From Bacillota bacterium (GTDB taxonomy: Bacteria > Bacillota > Clostridia > Oscillospirales > Acutalibacteraceae): a DNA stretch of 11,867 bases. The notes beneath the pieces are model-generated. The model did no database searches. It had not been told where the DNA came from and worked only from the letters and a program-made list of their open reading frames with translations. Where the stretch lies: the NCBI GenBank assembly GCA_023401495.1, contig JAEXDU010000060.1, forward strand, positions 1 to 11,867, read 5' to 3'. The translations under genes were made by a program, and so were the position numbers. This document shows, one piece after another, positions 1-6,402 of the stretch. Every line of letters starts with the position of its first letter. Within the stretch, counting starts at the first letter, position 1.

Positions 1-656
1 GCATACCCCTGGCAAACTGCTTTCTGCTTCACCAGCGCTCCGTATGCCGTGTAGGCATCATGCGGGGCGCTGTTTGTTGCTACGCTGGTATCGTAGGAGC
101 AGTTCAGCACCAGATAATCATGAATCGCCACGATCTGCTGCAGCTGCGTCATGTCGGAGGTAATCACCGAAGAAATCACCGCCTGCGCGGCCTGCTCAAT
201 CTGAGCAGTTTTGGCTGCTACCTCTTGTTGGGAAACATCGTACTGCGGCCATAATCCATAGACTATTTCCTGATTGTCAATCGTGTATTCATAAGAGACG
301 ACACTGGCGATCTGGGGATAATTCGTAAACGAAGAGTAATTGAGAATTCGCAGCAGCTGATCTTTCGTAATCTGGTACTGTCTTAAATCCAGCACGCTGA
401 CACCGTTCATCAGCCCCTCAGAGATCGCCGTCTCGGCCACTTTGGCGTTTTGATCCATCGCCAGAAGCGAAACCGACGCAGCCGACTGTGTCTGTTCAGA
501 GGCGCTCTGCAAATACTGGGGGAACTCGACTGTTTCTGTATGTAAAACAGGAGTTTGCTGCGCCCCTGCAACAGCGGCCATACTTCCCATCAGCGTCAGA
601 GAAAGCAGGAGGCTGCAAATTCTCTTTTTCCAGTTTACCCTAAATAACGTATTCAT
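1..656 (-). CDS. Secreted transglutaminase-like protein (partial, N-terminal part)
   Basis: The reading frame is open from an ATG at 656 to the window edge, giving 218 full codons with the C terminus missing. Residues 1-32 form a signal peptide: basic KKR at 10-12, a hydrophobic stretch ending AVAGA, and a likely cleavage before QQ. After a low-complexity Gln/Ala/Ser-rich linker, residues 175-219 match the start of a transglutaminase-like fold (IHDYLVLNCSYD, then DAYTAYGAL, then KAVCQGYA). C215 sits where the family has its catalytic Cys; the His and Asp of the triad would lie outside the window. In Firmicutes such exported proteins are thought to act on cell-wall or surface proteins, but the substrate is unknown. 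AGGA lies 11 nt before the ATG; an ATG further upstream at 676 meets a stop after seven codons. The gene is divergent from the marR-type gene. The family is fairly sure, the role is not. Confidence 0.8.
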   Translation of the reverse strand, partial: MNTLFRVNWKKRICSLLLSLTLMGSMAAVAGAQQTPVLHTETVEFPQYLQSASEQTQSAASVSLLAMDQNAKVAETAISEGLMNGVSVLDLRQYQITKDQLLRILNYSSFTNYPQIASVVSYEYTIDNQEIVYGLWPQYDVSQQEVAAKTAQIEQAAQAVISSVITSDMTQLQQIVAIHDYLVLNCSYDTSVATNSAPHDAYTAYGALVKQKAVCQGY

Positions 657-689
657 TCGAAAACACGTCCTTTCATGGTTGTTATCCAT

Positions 690-717
690 ATTTTAACAGG
701 TAGAAGAATTATGTAAA
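690..717 (-). promoter_or_regulatory. Promoter for the transglutaminase-like gene
   Basis: On the minus strand, TTTACA (712-717) is followed after 16 nt by TAAAAT (690-695). A TG one base before the -10 gives an extended -10. The predicted start of transcription, near 683, leaves a leader of about 27 nt. The match is good but it is read by eye only. Confidence 0.55.
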
Positions 718-779
718 GGGTAAATTCATAAATTTTTGCCTTCTAATGGAAATTTAACCGCTTTTGTTTCCTTTTTTTG

Positions 780-788
780 TGCTATAAT
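780..788 (+). promoter_or_regulatory. Extended -10 promoter for the marR-type gene
   Basis: TGCTATAAT at 780-788 is a perfect extended -10. No good -35 is visible 16-18 nt upstream, which is common for extended -10 promoters. It implies a leader of about 140 nt before the ATG at 935. I saw no copy of the GGAAGC-type operator found upstream of the MFS gene, so autoregulation is not evident. Confidence 0.5.
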
Positions 789-934
789 CATTTAAAAGCC
801 AGTTTTAGAACACAAACGGGAGCAAAGCGGATCAAATGATAACAGCATCTCTTTCCTGAATGCTTACATGCTTTTGGCTCTCTTTTCTTAATTGTTTTTA
901 CATTGCTGATGACCAACGAGCGGGAGGACAGACC

Positions 935-1408
935 ATGAACAAAGAAGAACAAGTCATAGTGGCTTTTAGGGACTTATACAACAAGATGAGTTGGCTCAAT
1001 AAGCTGAAGATGGAAGACAGTCTGAAAGAGTTTAAGTCCTCTGAAGTGCACTGCATTGAAGCCATTGGAAAAAACGCGGACTCCAACGTGACAAAACTTG
1101 CGGAGTCTTTTTATATGACCAGCGGCGCCATCAGCAAATTGACGAAGAAGCTCATAAAGAAAGGCGTTATCGAAAGCTACCAGAAGCCGGATAACAAGAA
1201 AGAAATCTATTTCAGGCTCACTGAGAAGGGCAAAGCAGTTTATAACATCCACGAGGAACTGCACAAAGAGTTTCAGGAGCGGGATAAAACCGTATTTGAG
1301 CAGGTAACGGAGGAACAATTTGACGATATGCTTCGCTTTGTGGAACGGTACAGCAGGCATTTGGATGAGGAAATCAAAAAACTGGATATCAATATAAAGT
1401 CGGAATAA
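935..1408 (+). CDS. MarR-family transcriptional regulator
   Basis: This 157-residue protein has the usual MarR length and layout. An N-terminal dimerisation helix comes first. A winged helix-turn-helix follows at about 35-98: NVTKLAESFYMTSGAISKLT is helix-turn-helix, KKLIKKGVIE is the end of the recognition region, and a charged wing with DNKKEIYFRLTEKGK follows. A C-terminal dimerisation helix covers 105-150. The start at 935 is chosen because GGGAGGA sits at 922-928, six bases upstream. An in-frame ATG at 860 adds 25 unusual residues and has no ribosome site. The gene is followed by its own terminator and then by an MFS efflux gene with an operator-like promoter, a typical MarR repressor and efflux pair in which a toxic ligand releases repression. 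The ligand cannot be read from the sequence. The only cysteine is C40, so a two-Cys redox switch within one subunit is unlikely. Confidence 0.92.
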   Translation: MNKEEQVIVAFRDLYNKMSWLNKLKMEDSLKEFKSSEVHCIEAIGKNADSNVTKLAESFYMTSGAISKLTKKLIKKGVIESYQKPDNKKEIYFRLTEKGKAVYNIHEELHKEFQERDKTVFEQVTEEQFDDMLRFVERYSRHLDEEIKKLDINIKSE

Positions 1409-1435
1409 ATTAGAGCCATTAAGAATCAAACCACA

Positions 1436-1471
1436 GGCAGCCCCACTCGATGGAGAGCGGGCTGCCTTTTT
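1436..1471 (+). terminator. Rho-independent terminator of the marR-type gene
   Basis: GGCAGCCC (1436-1443) pairs perfectly with GGGCTGCC (1459-1466), followed by TTTTT (1467-1471). It ends the regulator transcript, so the MFS gene downstream depends mainly on its own promoter. Confidence 0.85.
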
Positions 1472-1486
1472 ATTGCGAAAATTTTG

Positions 1487-1515
1487 TTGACAGGGAAGCA
1501 AAATGGCGATACGAT
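1487..1515 (+). promoter_or_regulatory. Sigma-A promoter of the MFS gene
   Basis: A perfect TTGACA at 1487-1492 is followed by exactly 17 nt and TACGAT at 1510-1515. Transcription would start near 1522. The -10 lies inside an inverted repeat (see the operator entry), which fits repression by the neighbouring MarR-type protein. Confidence 0.75.
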
Positions 1516-1535
1516 ATTTTTGCTTCCAAGGAAGC
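1494..1535. promoter_or_regulatory. Probable MarR operator: nested inverted repeats
   Basis: Three copies of one half-site lie across the promoter. GGAAGCAAAA (1494-1503) and TTTTGCTTCC (1518-1527) form a perfect 10-bp inverted repeat that encloses the -10. GCTTCC (1522-1527) and GGAAGC (1530-1535) form a second, tighter palindrome with a 2-bp centre over the predicted transcription start. MarR proteins bind palindromes of about 15-20 bp, so the 1520-1538 palindrome is the best single site. Binding by the adjacent regulator is inferred. Confidence 0.65.
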
Positions 1536-1565
1536 TAAACTACAATCTTTGAAGGGAGAACTTCA

Positions 1566-2810
1566 GTGTCCATATTTCAATCACACAATGAACCGAACAT
1601 AGAACAAACCGTAGATAAAAAGGCTTTCCTCTTCGGTCTTATGTCTGTGTTTCTTTGCGGAATAGGCTTCAGCATCATAACCCCTGTCGTCCCATTCTTG
1701 GTACAGCCTTATATCAGCAATCCGAAAGATCAGGCGATTGTTGTTACGCTGCTGACCTCTGTTTATGCGGCCTGCGTATTTTTCGCGGCCCCCGGACTTG
1801 GCGCTTTGAGCGACAGATACGGCCGCCGTCCATTGCTTCTGGTATGCCTTTTGGGTTCCGCGATCGGGTACCTGGTGTTTGGCATAGGAGGAGCTTTGTG
1901 GGTACTGTTTGCCGGGCGCATCATAGAAGGGATCACAGGCGGCAGCATCAGCACGATCTTCGCCTATTTTGCGGACATCACCCCCAGAGAACAGCGAACC
2001 AAATACTTTGGGTGGATCAGCGCGGTTGCGGGTGTAGGCTCCGCCATCGGGCCTACCGTAGGCGGATTACTTGCCAGGTTTGGGTATTCCGTACCGATGT
2101 ACTGCGGAGCGGTCATCACCTTACTCAATTTCGTTTATGGAATGTTATATATGCCTGAGAGTCTTAATAAGGATAATCGGCTGAAAGAGATTCCCATTGT
2201 AAGACTGAATCCATTCACACAGCTTTTAAACGTGCTTTCCATCAAGAATCTGAAAAGGCTGCTGATCTCGGCGTTCCTGCTTTGGATCCCCAATGGAGCC
2301 TTACAGGCGGTTTTTTCACAATTTACAATCGATACTTTCCATTGGGAGCCCGCAATCATCGGACTGATGTTTTCGATCATGGGCGTTCAGGACATCCTTT
2401 CACAGGGTTTCATCATGCCAAGGCTCTTGCTGAAACTGAGTGATGCACAGATCGCAATCCTCGGAATGATTTCAGAGATCATGGGCTACAGTCTGATTGC
2501 GGCATCGGCCTTGTTCTCATTCTATCCGTTTTTCATTGCCGGAATGTTTATCTTTGGCTTTGGCGATTCGATCTTTGGCCCCTCGTGCAACGGGATGGTC
2601 TCTAAGTCCGTCGATTCCAGTGAACAAGGGAGGGTTCAAGGAGGCAGCCAATCGATTCAGGCCCTGGCAAGAATCATTGGGCCGATCACCGGAGGGCAAA
2701 TCTATGTATCACTTGGTCATGCCTCGCCCGCTTTTATGGGGATGCTCCTGATTGCTGCGGCAATCCCGGTTTTGTATCGAGGTACGCGTTTTAATATGGG
2801 AACTGCCTGA
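1566..2810 (+). CDS. MFS drug:H+ antiporter (DHA1 type)
   Basis: This 414-residue integral membrane protein has the length and pattern of a 12-helix major facilitator of the drug:H+ antiporter-1 group. Motif A (GALSDRYGRRP, 79-89) sits in the loop between helices 2 and 3. The antiporter motif C (GVGSAIGPTVGG, 156-167) sits in helix 5. GRIIEGITGG (117-126) matches helix 4. The relation to TetA-like pumps is clear at family level, but the substrate cannot be named. The start is GTG at 1566 with AAGGGAG at 1552-1558, seven bases upstream. It is preceded by a strong promoter overlapped by inverted repeats and by a MarR-type gene, so it is probably an inducible efflux pump exporting the compound that inactivates the repressor. 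No truncation or frameshift is seen. Confidence 0.92.
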   Translation: MSIFQSHNEPNIEQTVDKKAFLFGLMSVFLCGIGFSIITPVVPFLVQPYISNPKDQAIVVTLLTSVYAACVFFAAPGLGALSDRYGRRPLLLVCLLGSAIGYLVFGIGGALWVLFAGRIIEGITGGSISTIFAYFADITPREQRTKYFGWISAVAGVGSAIGPTVGGLLARFGYSVPMYCGAVITLLNFVYGMLYMPESLNKDNRLKEIPIVRLNPFTQLLNVLSIKNLKRLLISAFLLWIPNGALQAVFSQFTIDTFHWEPAIIGLMFSIMGVQDILSQGFIMPRLLLKLSDAQIAILGMISEIMGYSLIAASALFSFYPFFIAGMFIFGFGDSIFGPSCNGMVSKSVDSSEQGRVQGGSQSIQALARIIGPITGGQIYVSLGHASPAFMGMLLIAAAIPVLYRGTRFNMGTA

Positions 2811-2848
2811 TTTTTTTTGCAAGCATTCCCAACAGAATAGAAGAAAGT

Positions 2849-2892
2849 ACCCGCCGCGCAAACGAAAAAACGTTGTTCGGCGGGTGCTTTGT
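2849..2892 (+). terminator. Probable terminator of the MFS gene
   Basis: ACCCGCCG (2849-2856) pairs with CGGCGGGT (2878-2885). A small inner hairpin, AACG-AAAAAA-CGTT, occupies the loop (2861-2874). The stem is followed by a T-rich run (GCTTTGTTTT). The long loop makes it less typical than the other terminators here. Confidence 0.6.
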
Positions 2893-2972
2893 TTTGATGC
2901 TTGAGAACACTAAATTAGCTGCCTTGCGATTTCGGCCGTCTGACAGCTTTTTGATAGGCATTTTTGTAAAAT

Positions 2973-3010
2973 TATGTTATAATAACCTCACGCCGCAAGC
3001 AAAAGCAAAG
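2973..3010 (+). repeat. 38-bp direct repeat, copy 1, with extended -10 promoter
   Basis: It matches 3098-3135 at 33 of 38 positions. It contains TGTTATAAT (2975-2983), an extended -10, followed by the conserved block CACGCCGCAA and then CAAAAGCAAAG. In this copy only, the block can fold: GCCGC (2992-2996) with GCGGC (3017-3021), and CAAAAGC (3000-3006) with GCTTTTG (3010-3016), with an AAG bulge and an AAA loop. That would lie at the very 5' end of the transcript. Confidence 0.65.
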
Positions 3011-3097
3011 CTTTTGGCGGCTGGGAGAACATTGAATCATCAGTTAGGTGGTTTCTGTCCACTCGGGCTGCTTTTCCGCAGTTCCGTTTTCAAGATT

Positions 3098-3135
3098 TAT
3101 GATATAATGATTTCACGCCGCAAACAAAAGCAAAG
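3098..3135 (+). repeat. 38-bp direct repeat, copy 2, with extended -10 promoter
   Basis: This second copy lies 125 bp downstream of the first. It carries TGATATAAT (3100-3108), again an extended -10, and the same CACGCCGCAA block, but not the 3' sequence that would close the hairpin. The transcript would start near 3115, leaving a leader of about 70 nt to the ATG at 3186. Confidence 0.65.
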
Positions 3136-3185
3136 TGTAAAACGAACCGAATACTTATCAAATCCCCACCGAAAGGATGCCTGAC

Positions 3186-3899
3186 ATGTTTGGAACCATC
3201 GTCAACACCATCGCCATCGCTATAGGAGGAACTCTTGGCCTGCTTTTTCAGAAGCGCCTGAACTCACGGATTGAGGAAAGCCTTTACAAGGTTTTGGGAG
3301 TGGCGATTTTTATTCTGGGCATGAACGGTGTGATCGGTTCGATGTTCACGGTCAAGGACGGTCAAATTTCCAGCAGCGGGGAACTTTTGCTGGTAATTAG
3401 TCTGGTACTGGGCACGGTTGCGGGTGAGCTGTTAAAAATCGAGAATCGGTTGGAATCCCTGAGCCAGAAGGTAGAGCAGAAAATGCAGCTTTCCGGGTTT
3501 TCCAGCGGATTCGTTGCTGCCTCGATCTTATACTGTGTTGGGGCCATGGCGATTGTGGGCGCGATCAACGACGGCCTGCGGGGCGACAGCAGTACACTGC
3601 TGGTAAAAAGTATTCTGGACGGCGTCAGCGCCGTCATCATGGCATCCACGCTGGGAGTCGGCGTTCTTTTCAGCTGCATTCCCGTTCTTTTGTACCAGGG
3701 CTCGCTTTCGCTGCTCTCCGGTTGGATCGGCCCGGCTCTGACGGACGCGCTGCTGAACCAGATCTGCATGGTGGGCTACGCCATCGTGATGTGCATCGGC
3801 ATTAATTTCTGGGGAGTCACCAAGATCAAAACGGCAAATCTTCTCCCTGCTATTCTGATTCCGATTTTATACTACGGGGTCACTTCCCTGATTCCATAA
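3186..3899 (+). CDS. DUF554 family membrane protein
   Basis: This 237-residue protein of seven or so hydrophobic segments matches the DUF554 family (E. coli YqgA and relatives) along its whole length. The signature is GAMAIVGAINDGLRGDSS (119-136) followed by LLVKSILDG, with a Gly-rich N terminus (NTIAIAIGGTLG, 7-18) and a Gly/Asn-rich C-terminal part (GINFWG, 205-210). It is a cytoplasmic-membrane protein of unknown function; a transport role is often supposed but I see no proof. The start at 3186 is preferred because AAAGGA (3172-3177) lies eight bases upstream; an in-frame ATG at 3177 overlaps that ribosome site and cannot use it. It appears to be a single-gene unit served by two repeated promoters and closed by a terminator. 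Confidence 0.88.
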   Translation: MFGTIVNTIAIAIGGTLGLLFQKRLNSRIEESLYKVLGVAIFILGMNGVIGSMFTVKDGQISSSGELLLVISLVLGTVAGELLKIENRLESLSQKVEQKMQLSGFSSGFVAASILYCVGAMAIVGAINDGLRGDSSTLLVKSILDGVSAVIMASTLGVGVLFSCIPVLLYQGSLSLLSGWIGPALTDALLNQICMVGYAIVMCIGINFWGVTKIKTANLLPAILIPILYYGVTSLIP

Positions 3900-3902
3900 A
3901 AT

Positions 3903-3933
3903 AAGCCGGCATCCCATTGGGTGCCGGCTTTCC
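3903..3933. terminator. Terminator between the convergent DUF554 and GGDEF genes
   Basis: AAGCCGGCA (3903-3911) pairs with TGCCGGCTT (3922-3930). CCC/GGG extends the stem inside a three-base loop, with one bulged T. T-rich sequence follows on both strands (CTTTCC on plus, CTTATTTTA on minus), so it could serve both genes, which end 53 bp apart. Confidence 0.65.
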
Positions 3934-3952
3934 TGATTCAATTAGAAAAATA

Positions 3953-5092
3953 TTACGCTCCCGACGGAACAGCGATTCCATCCTCTACCAGATCGGTAAC
4001 CGTCTGATTTTTCCCCTTGCGCTTGGCCTCATAAAGAGCGGCATCAGCGCGGTTGAAAAGGGTGCTGCCTTCCTCCCCCGGCTGATACTGAGCGACTCCG
4101 CCGCTGAAGGTTACGTGGATCACACCGATACAGGAAAGGCGGCTGTCGGAAAAATGCCGTCTGAGCTGCTCAATGCGCTCATAGGCTTGTTCGCTTGTCA
4201 TGCCCTTGAAAATAATGCCGAATTCCTCGCCGCCGTAGCGCGCTACAAATTCTCTTCTCGGCGAAAAAACCATGCCCATCAGATCGGAAAGGCCTTCCAG
4301 CACCTGATTGCCTGCGGAATGGCCATATGTATCGTTGATCGCCTTAAAATTATCGATATCGAGAATCGCCATGGAGAATACCTCGTTCTGCTGCTCGGCG
4401 AGCTTGACGCTCTCTTCGAGCTTTTTGAAAAAGGTATGCTGATTATACAGGTTTGTCAGCGGGTCCATTTTGACTTTTCGATCAAGAATCAGCTGGGCCT
4501 GATAACTGGAAATCAAATCTGCTTTTCTCTCCTCTATGTAAGTCATGATAATGTTGGAGAGCAAGCATGCGATCAGAACCAGAAAGAAAGCCACCGCGAT
4601 GTTTCGCCCCAGGAACAGATCGTTTTCAATCAGAGAATAGGAATGTGTGGCGCATACGCTCATAGCCACCAAACTGGCCGCGCAGATCAGGTACATTTTT
4701 TTCCTGCTGACAAAAACTGCAGACAGTACAATCGGCAAAACAAATACAGACAATGCACTGATCAATGTGTAATGTACCCACACGGTGACAGAACAGAGGA
4801 GGATGGTTGCAGCAATCATGCTGTCGTTTTTGCAAACTTCCGTAACCGTGTCTTTCGTTTGAATCGTATGATTCAGCAAAAGACAGCTATAATTGAAAAC
4901 AGATGGAAAAAAGATGTGCGTGCGAATGTACAGAGCACCGTCTTTGGGGGGCAAATCCCCCGAATCGATCAAATAAAAATAAGAAGTTACTTCCAGTAAA
5001 GTGACAGCGATTGCCATAAACAAAAGAATACAGTTGATTTGTTTTCTCCATTTGGTGAGTTTCATGTCCGGCATTTTGATCCGCAACGTCAA
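3953..5092 (-). CDS. Membrane-bound GGDEF diguanylate cyclase
   Basis: This 379-residue protein (numbered from 5092) makes cyclic di-GMP from two GTP. The N-terminal half is membrane: hydrophobic helices at about 19-42, 58-75, 91-112, 113-128, 132-150 and 163-185, resembling no sensor fold I recognise. The GGDEF domain (about 205-370) has DPLTNLYN (210-217), the metal-binding DIDNFK (245-250), an intact active site GGEEF (287-291) and the C-terminal ADAALYEAKRKGKN. The residues before GGEEF read PRREFVARY, so the RxxD inhibitory site is absent and product feedback is probably lost. The start is uncertain. TTG at 5092 begins the frame, TTG at 5086 sits better behind GAGAAG (5096-5101), and ATGs at 5074 and 5065 lack a ribosome site. 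The membrane helices are kept in all cases. Confidence 0.88.
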   Translation of the reverse strand: MTLRIKMPDMKLTKWRKQINCILLFMAIAVTLLEVTSYFYLIDSGDLPPKDGALYIRTHIFFPSVFNYSCLLLNHTIQTKDTVTEVCKNDSMIAATILLCSVTVWVHYTLISALSVFVLPIVLSAVFVSRKKMYLICAASLVAMSVCATHSYSLIENDLFLGRNIAVAFFLVLIACLLSNIIMTYIEERKADLISSYQAQLILDRKVKMDPLTNLYNQHTFFKKLEESVKLAEQQNEVFSMAILDIDNFKAINDTYGHSAGNQVLEGLSDLMGMVFSPRREFVARYGGEEFGIIFKGMTSEQAYERIEQLRRHFSDSRLSCIGVIHVTFSGGVAQYQPGEEGSTLFNRADAALYEAKRKGKNQTVTDLVEDGIAVPSGA

Positions 5093-5117
5093 TCACTTCT
5101 CAGTCAATTTTTCCAAC

Positions 5118-5126
5118 ATTATATCA
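5118..5126 (-). promoter_or_regulatory. Extended -10 promoter of the GGDEF gene
   Basis: On the minus strand TGATATAAT (5118-5126) is a perfect extended -10 with no clear -35. The predicted start near 5111 gives a very short leader of about 20-25 nt, which supports translation from one of the TTG codons at 5092 or 5086. Confidence 0.55.
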
Positions 5127-5475
5127 TATGACTTGCAATAAGAATAGGTCTTTCTGTCATTTTTTGTATTTAGATAAACATTTTTTGTCTTTCTTAATCT
5201 TCTATATTATGAAGAATTTGGAATTATAATTTTAAAATAAAATATTTTTCGTGCATTTTCTTTTTGTTTTTGCATAGGCAGTTCGACAAAATTTGCTCCC
5301 TGTCTTTGTACAATTGAATAAAATATTTTATACATCAGTATAATTGTAGCGGGTTTTACCTAAAAATAGAATACATTCTATTACATGGAATTTGAGCCGA
5401 AATAATCATTCAAATTTGCTGTTCAAAAAGGACATATGTCTCTTTTAAACAATCAATACTTTTCTTGCACAGGCC
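5127..5475. other. AT-rich intergenic region between GGDEF gene and coaX
   Basis: I see no gene here on either strand. The stretch is visibly richer in A and T than the flanking genes. It contains AT-rich palindromes such as TAAAATATTTTA (around 5319-5332), a possible plus-strand promoter (TTGAAT 5314-5319, 19-nt gap, TATAAT 5339-5344) and a perfect 10-bp palindrome GACATATGTC (5431-5440) about 35 bp upstream of the coaX -35. No RNA family was recognised. Confidence 0.4.
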
Positions 5476-5504
5476 TTGCAGCAGATGCGGCATTGTGCTA
5501 TACT
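5476..5504 (+). promoter_or_regulatory. Promoter of coaX
   Basis: An extended -10 TGCTATACT (5496-5504) lies 17 nt after a weak -35, TTGCAG (5476-5481). The predicted transcription start, near 5511, leaves a leader of only about 25 nt, so the ribosome site at 5521-5527 and the ATT at 5536 are the first initiation signals on the mRNA. Confidence 0.6.
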
Positions 5505-5535
5505 ATGGATATTTTGAGGAAAGGGGGAAACAGCT

Positions 5536-6333
5536 ATTTTATTAACAGTTGACATTGGAAATACTCATATTACACTGGGCGGCTTTGAGCAGGAAACCCT
5601 CGTCTTTGTTGCAAACCTGTTGACAGGCCCTTACCGGACGGAAGATCAATACGCAGTAGAGCTTTTGCAGATTATGAATCTGCATCATGCAGAGCCGGAA
5701 GAAGTGGACGGCGTTGTTATTTCATCTGTCGTCCCGGAGGTATCTGCCCCAATTCAGCGGGCATTGGCGCACATTTGCGGGGTACAGCCGCTGCTGCTTG
5801 GCCCCGGCGTAAAAACCGGACTGAATATTTTGATCGATAACCCGGCGCAGCTTGGCACCGACCTGGTGGCAGATGCTGTGGCTGCCATTGCCAAATATCC
5901 TCTGCCGTGCGTGATTTTTGATTTAGGCACCGCGACCACCGTCAGTTTTCTGGACAAAAACGGAAACTATTTAGGGGGAATGATTTGCGCGGGCGTAAAT
6001 ATCATGCTGCACGCATTGACGACCCAGACCGCGCTGCTTCCTCACATCAGCTTGCAAAATCCGAACCATTTCATCGGGAAAAACACCGTGCAGTGTATGC
6101 AGTCCGGCCTGCTGTACGGTACAGCCGCCATGCTGGACGGCCTTGCCGCGCGATTTGCCACGGAGCTTCACGAGCCCCCAACCTTGATCGCCACAGGCGG
6201 AATGGCCAATCTGGTCATGCAGAACTGCGTGAGTCCGTTTATCGTGGACAAACATCTGCTGCTCGACGGATTGCGGCTTATTTACGAAAAGAACCGCAAA
6301 AAGCCCCAAGCTCCCCGGTCAAAACAGGAGTGA
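5536..6333 (+). CDS. coaX: Type III pantothenate kinase, apparent ATT start
   Basis: This cytoplasmic enzyme phosphorylates pantothenate with ATP, the first step of coenzyme A synthesis. The type III family is not feedback-inhibited by CoA. From 5536 the protein has 265 residues, a normal length. The phosphate-binding motif DIGNT is at 6-10, GTDLVADAVAA at 107-117 carries the catalytic-type Asp109, DLGTATT is at 129-135, IGKNT at 180-184, QSGLLYG at 189-195 and TGG at 220-222. Family members usually read GADR where this has GTDL. No ATG, GTG or TTG lies between the in-frame TGA at 5515 and the DIGNT motif; the first TTG, at 5620, would delete it. ATT at 5536 sits exactly where the family's initiator Met falls, eight bases after GGGGG (5523-5527). 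It is followed by an ECF S component, suggesting a pantothenate uptake and use operon. Confidence 0.9.
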   Translation: MLLTVDIGNTHITLGGFEQETLVFVANLLTGPYRTEDQYAVELLQIMNLHHAEPEEVDGVVISSVVPEVSAPIQRALAHICGVQPLLLGPGVKTGLNILIDNPAQLGTDLVADAVAAIAKYPLPCVIFDLGTATTVSFLDKNGNYLGGMICAGVNIMLHALTTQTALLPHISLQNPNHFIGKNTVQCMQSGLLYGTAAMLDGLAARFATELHEPPTLIATGGMANLVMQNCVSPFIVDKHLLLDGLRLIYEKNRKKPQAPRSKQE

Positions 6334-6360
6334 TGCCTGTGCTTGATAAATCTTAATGTG

Positions 6361-6393
6361 TTGCGCTGCATCCAAACATTGGAGCAGCAGCAA
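6361..6393 (+). promoter_or_regulatory. Hairpin abutting the ribosome site of ECF S gene 1
   Basis: GCTGC (6365-6369) pairs with GCAGC (6384-6388) and TCCAA (6371-6375) with TTGGA (6379-6383), around an ACA loop with one bulged A. TTGC (6361-6364) and GCAA (6390-6393) extend it into the first bases of AAGGAGG (6392-6398). The same structure occurs before the second transporter gene, the only difference being in the loop. It could tune translation or protect the mRNA; this is inferred. Confidence 0.5.
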
Positions 6394-6402
6394 GGAGGAA
6401 AC

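Larger units (their letters stand above)
2873..3185. other. Non-coding region upstream of the DUF554 gene
   Basis: The region holds no convincing gene. A frame at 2873-3184 starts inside the MFS terminator, lacks a ribosome site and resembles nothing I know. What it does hold is two copies of a promoter-bearing 38-bp repeat and a possible hairpin in the leader of the upstream copy. Both promoters point towards the DUF554 gene. Confidence 0.6.

Noticed and set aside
860..934. N-terminal extension of the MarR-type protein from an upstream ATG
   Set aside because: There is no ribosome site before 860, the 25 residues look like translated leader, and a strong GGGAGGA precedes the ATG at 935.
2873..3184. 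103-codon plus-strand frame before the DUF554 gene
   Set aside because: It begins inside the MFS terminator, has no ribosome site, and runs across two promoter-like repeats. It is best explained as noncoding.
3917..4999. Long open frame of 360 codons on the plus strand
   Set aside because: It is antisense to the GGDEF gene over its whole length, has no family resemblance, and starts in the terminator. The minus-strand protein has clear GGDEF motifs.
6334..6357. Seven-codon frame (ATG overlapping the coaX stop as TGATG), a possible leader peptide
   Set aside because: It has no ribosome site of its own and its start and frame are lost in the duplicated copy, while the nearby hairpin is kept.
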